Assembly (NCBI RefSeq): GCF_037138995.1
Contig: NZ_JBAXHI010000001.1
Location: 62,001-126,000 of the forward strand
Length of the DNA: 64,000 nucleotides
DNA from: Chlorohelix sp037138995
GTDB taxonomy: Bacteria > Chloroflexota > Chloroflexia > Chloroheliales > Chloroheliaceae
Reading direction: 5' to 3'
Made by a program: the position numbers and the translations under genes. The notes under the pieces are model-generated. The model worked only from the letters and a program-made list of their open reading frames with translations, was not told the DNA's origin and did no database searches. Shown in pieces: positions 61,287 through 64,000 of this stretch; position 1 is the first letter of the stretch, and every line of letters starts with the position of its first letter.

Positions 61287-62264
61287 ATGGCTTCAAGTTC
61301 AATCCCGCAGCCTACTCCCGAAATTCTGGGATTAGTAGAACGTGGTTTGGGAGGTGATCGGCGTGCGCTTGCTCGCGCCATCACTATCGTGGAGAATCGT
61401 ACTGCTGAAGCCTCCATGCTCCTTAAACAATTGTACCCTCTAACCGGACGCGCCCATATCATCGGCATTACTGGCGCACCCGGCGCCGGTAAAAGTACCT
61501 TGACCAATCAGCTAATCAAGGAATTCCGAAGGCGCAACCATTCGGTTGGGGTAATAGCGATAGACCCTACCAGTACCCTGACCGGTGGCGCGGTTCTGGG
61601 CGATCGCATACGCATGCTCGAAAATTACAACGATAAAGAAGTATTTATTCGTAGCATGGCAACACGTGGGCAACTGGGCGGCTTGGCTTCTGCCACTAGC
61701 GATGTGGTGAGAGCTATGGACGCTTTCGGTAAAGACATCATCATCCTTGAAACAGTCGGTGTTGGGCAAGATGAAGTGGATATTGCCAAAGCAGCCCACA
61801 GTACAATACTGGTAGAAGTACCCGGCATGGGCGATGATATTCAGGCAATCAAAGCTGGGGTGTTGGAAATTGCCGACCTGATTGTGATTAATAAAGCCGA
61901 TCGCGATGGAGTCGAGCGCTTGCAATTGCACCTACGCGCAATGATGAGTCTTGCTTCCAAAAAACGTGATTGGGAAATACCTATTCTTAAAACCATAGCG
62001 GCTGAAGGTTCTGGTATTTGCGAATTGGCAGACCAAGCGGAAGCCCATCTAGCCTATCTGAAAAGCAGCGGTGAATACGGCAAGCGCGAAAAACTTCGCC
62101 TGCGAGATGAGATGCTTTCACGCATAAGCGAGGAAATATTAATACGGCTGCTAAAATCGGAAAATGCGCCGGGCGGTTTGAAAGAGTTGCTTGAGCGAAT
62201 TGAGCAGCGCGAATTGGATCTTTACGAAGCGGTTATAAAACTACTCAATGGAGCGCTCCAGTAG
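61287..62264 (+). CDS. meaB: Methylmalonyl-CoA mutase-associated GTPase MeaB
   Basis: A 325-residue G3E GTPase. Walker A is ITGAPGAGKSTLTNQLI near residue 53, with VIAIDPTSTLTGGAVLGDRIRM (switch region), ILETVGVGQDEVDIA (switch III-like), EVPGMGDDIQAIKAGVLEIAD and VINKADRDG. It gates delivery and repair of adenosylcobalamin in methylmalonyl-CoA mutase. Its ATG follows the stop of the B12-subunit gene with no gap, so they are coupled. Confidence 0.95.
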   Translation: MASSSIPQPTPEILGLVERGLGGDRRALARAITIVENRTAEASMLLKQLYPLTGRAHIIGITGAPGAGKSTLTNQLIKEFRRRNHSVGVIAIDPTSTLTGGAVLGDRIRMLENYNDKEVFIRSMATRGQLGGLASATSDVVRAMDAFGKDIIILETVGVGQDEVDIAKAAHSTILVEVPGMGDDIQAIKAGVLEIADLIVINKADRDGVERLQLHLRAMMSLASKKRDWEIPILKTIAAEGSGICELADQAEAHLAYLKSSGEYGKREKLRLRDEMLSRISEEILIRLLKSENAPGGLKELLERIEQRELDLYEAVIKLLNGALQ

Positions 62265-62276
62265 CGGTAAAATCAA

Positions 62277-63557
62277 ATGCGCCTATTACATATTGCCGAC
62301 ATTCATTTTGGCATCGAAACCTATTCGAGGGTAGATCCGCAAACGGGCTACCCTACGCGCCTACTCGATTTCATGTACGCCTTTGACCGAGCCATAGAAA
62401 CAGCAATGGAAATGGGCGTGGATGCGGTTTTGTTCGCGGGCGATGCCTATAAAAGTCGCGACCCCAACCCTACCGTACAACGCGAGTTTGCTCAGCGAAT
62501 CCAGCGCCTTGCCTCAAATGGTATTCCGGTTTATCTCTTGACCGGAAACCATGACCTACCAAGCATTAGCAATCGCGCCCATGCCATTGAAATTTTCCAG
62601 ACTCTGCATGTGCCAAATGTGTATGTTGCACGCGAAATCGGGCTGACCTTAATCAAAACCAAAAGCGGACCACTTCAGGTAGTCGCACTCCCATGGGTTA
62701 CACGCGCCGGATTAATTGCCAAAGAAGAATATCGCGGCAAAGCTATGGAAGAGTTAAATGAATTAATGACTGTGCGAATAACCAACGCCCTAAACGCCTT
62801 TATCACCAAGCTCGACCCGCAAATACCGGCAGTGCTGGCAGCACATGCTACTATCGCCGGATCGGTTTTTGGTCTCGAACGCTCGATAATGTTAGGTCAA
62901 GATTTGGTAATCCAGAAAAGTATGCTAAGCGCATCTCGTTTTGATTACGTAGCGGTTGGGCATATCCACAAACATCAGCATTATGAAGTGGATGGCGTTT
63001 CCATCGTGTATCCCGGCAGTATCGAACGAATAGATTTTGGCGAAGAAAAAGAAGATAAAGGCTTCGTAATTGTGGATATTAATGATCAGGGCGGTGGGCG
63101 TGCGTCGCGCAACACTACTTGGGCATTCCATGCCGACCACCAGACGCGCCCTTTTCGCACGCTGGAATTAGATATAAAGCAAGTTGAAAGTGATGGGTTG
63201 GTAACCCCCACTACGGCAATTATACAGGCGTTACAGCGTGAAGCTAGTAAGTGGGAAAACGGCTTGAACGAAGCAATCGTTCGCCTCAAAATCAAATTGC
63301 GACCGGAACAAGAAGGGCAAGTGCGCGAAGATGAAATAAGGCGCGTCTTGCATGAAATGAAAGTTTACCTAGTTGCTGCTATCAGTCGGGAAGTAGATAA
63401 ACCGCGTAGGACTCGCCTCGCAGGACTAGAAGTAGAAGAATTAACGCCACTTCAACTACTCGAAAAATACCTTCAAAGTAAGCAGGTTGACTCGCGCCGC
63501 ATCGAGATTTTGCTCAAACATGCCCGCGATATCATCAACCCAATAGGCTCTCAATAG
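62277..63557 (+). CDS. SbcD/Mre11-like DNA repair metallophosphatase
   Basis: A 426-residue nuclease of the SbcD/Mre11 group. Metal ligands are seen in LLHIADIHFG (Asp8, His10), LFAGDAYKSRDPNP (Asp in GDA), TGNHD, AAHATI and YVAVGHIHKHQ. A capping domain follows at about 290-400. SbcD works with the SbcC ATPase on double-strand ends and hairpins. No sbcC is visible within the window; the next gene codes for a TPR protein. It starts 12 bases after meaB. Confidence 0.9.
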   Translation: MRLLHIADIHFGIETYSRVDPQTGYPTRLLDFMYAFDRAIETAMEMGVDAVLFAGDAYKSRDPNPTVQREFAQRIQRLASNGIPVYLLTGNHDLPSISNRAHAIEIFQTLHVPNVYVAREIGLTLIKTKSGPLQVVALPWVTRAGLIAKEEYRGKAMEELNELMTVRITNALNAFITKLDPQIPAVLAAHATIAGSVFGLERSIMLGQDLVIQKSMLSASRFDYVAVGHIHKHQHYEVDGVSIVYPGSIERIDFGEEKEDKGFVIVDINDQGGGRASRNTTWAFHADHQTRPFRTLELDIKQVESDGLVTPTTAIIQALQREASKWENGLNEAIVRLKIKLRPEQEGQVREDEIRRVLHEMKVYLVAAISREVDKPRRTRLAGLEVEELTPLQLLEKYLQSKQVDSRRIEILLKHARDIINPIGSQ

Positions 63558-63574
63558 GTTTTCCGACTAAAGTA

Positions 63575-63603
63575 TTGCCATTCTATATAGTTTACCTTAT
63601 AAT
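63575..63603 (+). promoter_or_regulatory. Promoter of the TPR-protein gene
   Basis: TTGCCA (63575-63580) and TATAAT (63598-63603), 17-base spacer, about 65 bases before the ATG at 63667. Confidence 0.7.
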
Positions 63604-63666
63604 TACGCTACATAACTAATTTTATGTAAATAATGAGACACAATTAAATTAGCAGGAATAACTCCA

Positions 63667-64000
63667 ATGGCGGGCGAACGAGTTAAACTCGATGAGATTA
63701 TTAATCAGGCTAAGCAACTCATGGAGAATGGTGAGCCTGATAAGGCAGTTTTGTTATGCCAGCATGTTTTCCGCTATTACCCTCGTTGCCTTGAAGCTAC
63801 ACGCCAAATGGGCGAAGCTTATACTGAGAAGCGGTTGCTGGAAGAAGCGGATAAACTGTTCTCTTACGTGCTGGCAGCAGACCCTCATGACGTGCTGGGC
63901 TATGTAGATAGAGGTTTTATTGCTTATGAGCGGGGCAATATTGACAACGCTATAGTTTATTATGAGCGTGCGCTAGAGCTTGACCCCAACATAGAACAAT
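63667..64000 (+). CDS. Tetratricopeptide-repeat protein, N-terminal part
   Basis: The frame is open from the ATG at 63667 to the window end, 111 residues. AGGA lies about nine bases upstream. At least three TPR units are seen: KQLMENGEPDKAVLLCQHVF, then EKRLLEEADKLFSYVLAADP and GFIAYERGNIDNAIVYYERA. No signal peptide is visible. TPRs bind partner proteins. The rest lies outside the window, so any fused domain is unknown. Confidence 0.85.
   Translation, partial: MAGERVKLDEIINQAKQLMENGEPDKAVLLCQHVFRYYPRCLEATRQMGEAYTEKRLLEEADKLFSYVLAADPHDVLGYVDRGFIAYERGNIDNAIVYYERALELDPNIEQ

Noticed and set aside
1..64000. CRISPR arrays, insertion sequences, prophage, rRNA or tRNA genes
   Set aside because: No spaced direct repeats, transposase, integrase, phage structural genes or RNA gene signatures were seen by eye.

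Overview
The window looks like a chromosomal segment of a member of the Chloroflexota. The reasons are the LysW carrier-protein lysine route with ArgC/LysY, LysZ and LysJ, a T-box leader, a stand-alone methylmalonyl-CoA mutase B12 subunit next to MeaB, an MglA/roadblock signalling operon, LarC/LarE, many lipoproteins with Pro/Thr-rich linkers, and moderate GC with frequent TTG and GTG starts. The genus cannot be fixed from sequence alone. Most genes are ordinary chromosomal ones. I see no rRNA, tRNA, insertion sequence, prophage or CRISPR array.

Layout. 1-2.7 kb (minus): tldE (cut by the window edge), a small membrane protein and tldD. 2.9-5.0 kb: a small unknown gene, an N-acetylglucosamine-kinase-like protein and an HD hydrolase. 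5.0-8.0 kb: a GT4 glycosyltransferase divergent from an SDR and a eukaryote-like 6-pyruvoyl-tetrahydropterin synthase, then a flavin reductase. 8.3-11.2 kb (minus): a LytS/LytTR two-component pair and two zinc-binding small proteins. 11.3-14.1 kb: clpS, proC, rlmD. 14.2-18.4 kb (minus): two NarX-type histidine kinases with one NarL-type regulator. 18.6-24.5 kb: two GT-C membrane glycosyltransferases, two tandem cyclophilins and an unknown protein.

25.1-30.5 kb: a structured intergenic stretch, then a TTGACT/TAAAAT promoter, a complete T-box riboswitch whose specifier region carries lysine codons, and lysW-lysX-lysY-orf131-lysZ-lysJ. This is the converter half of the alpha-aminoadipate pathway under apparent tRNA-Lys control. 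30.7-35.2 kb (minus): a DUF433 antitoxin with a decayed DUF5615 toxin, a PLP trans-sulfuration enzyme, an SH3-like membrane protein, a JAMM peptidase, larE and yraN. 35.3-41.8 kb: rnhB, murG, a secreted phospholipase D, a Ser/Thr kinase with a WD40 sensor domain, and an unannotated small-RNA candidate with its own consensus promoter and terminator.

41.8-52.2 kb: ilvA, a membrane protein, an O-antigen-ligase-like protein, mutS, an OmpR-type regulator, rlmN, larC. 52.2-60.7 kb (minus): two DedA proteins; an operon of two roadblock proteins, an MglA GTPase, a DUF4388 protein, a lamin-tail lipoprotein and a membrane protein; a Ca2+/cation antiporter; a CtpA protease. 60.8-64 kb: the B12 subunit, meaB, an SbcD-like nuclease and the start of a TPR protein.

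The most interesting items are the small RNA at about 41612-41753, which shows a nine-base anti-Shine-Dalgarno-like C-rich loop; the lysine T-box at 25405-25729; the possible pterin-glycoside cluster at 5.0-8.0 kb; and the MglA/roadblock operon.
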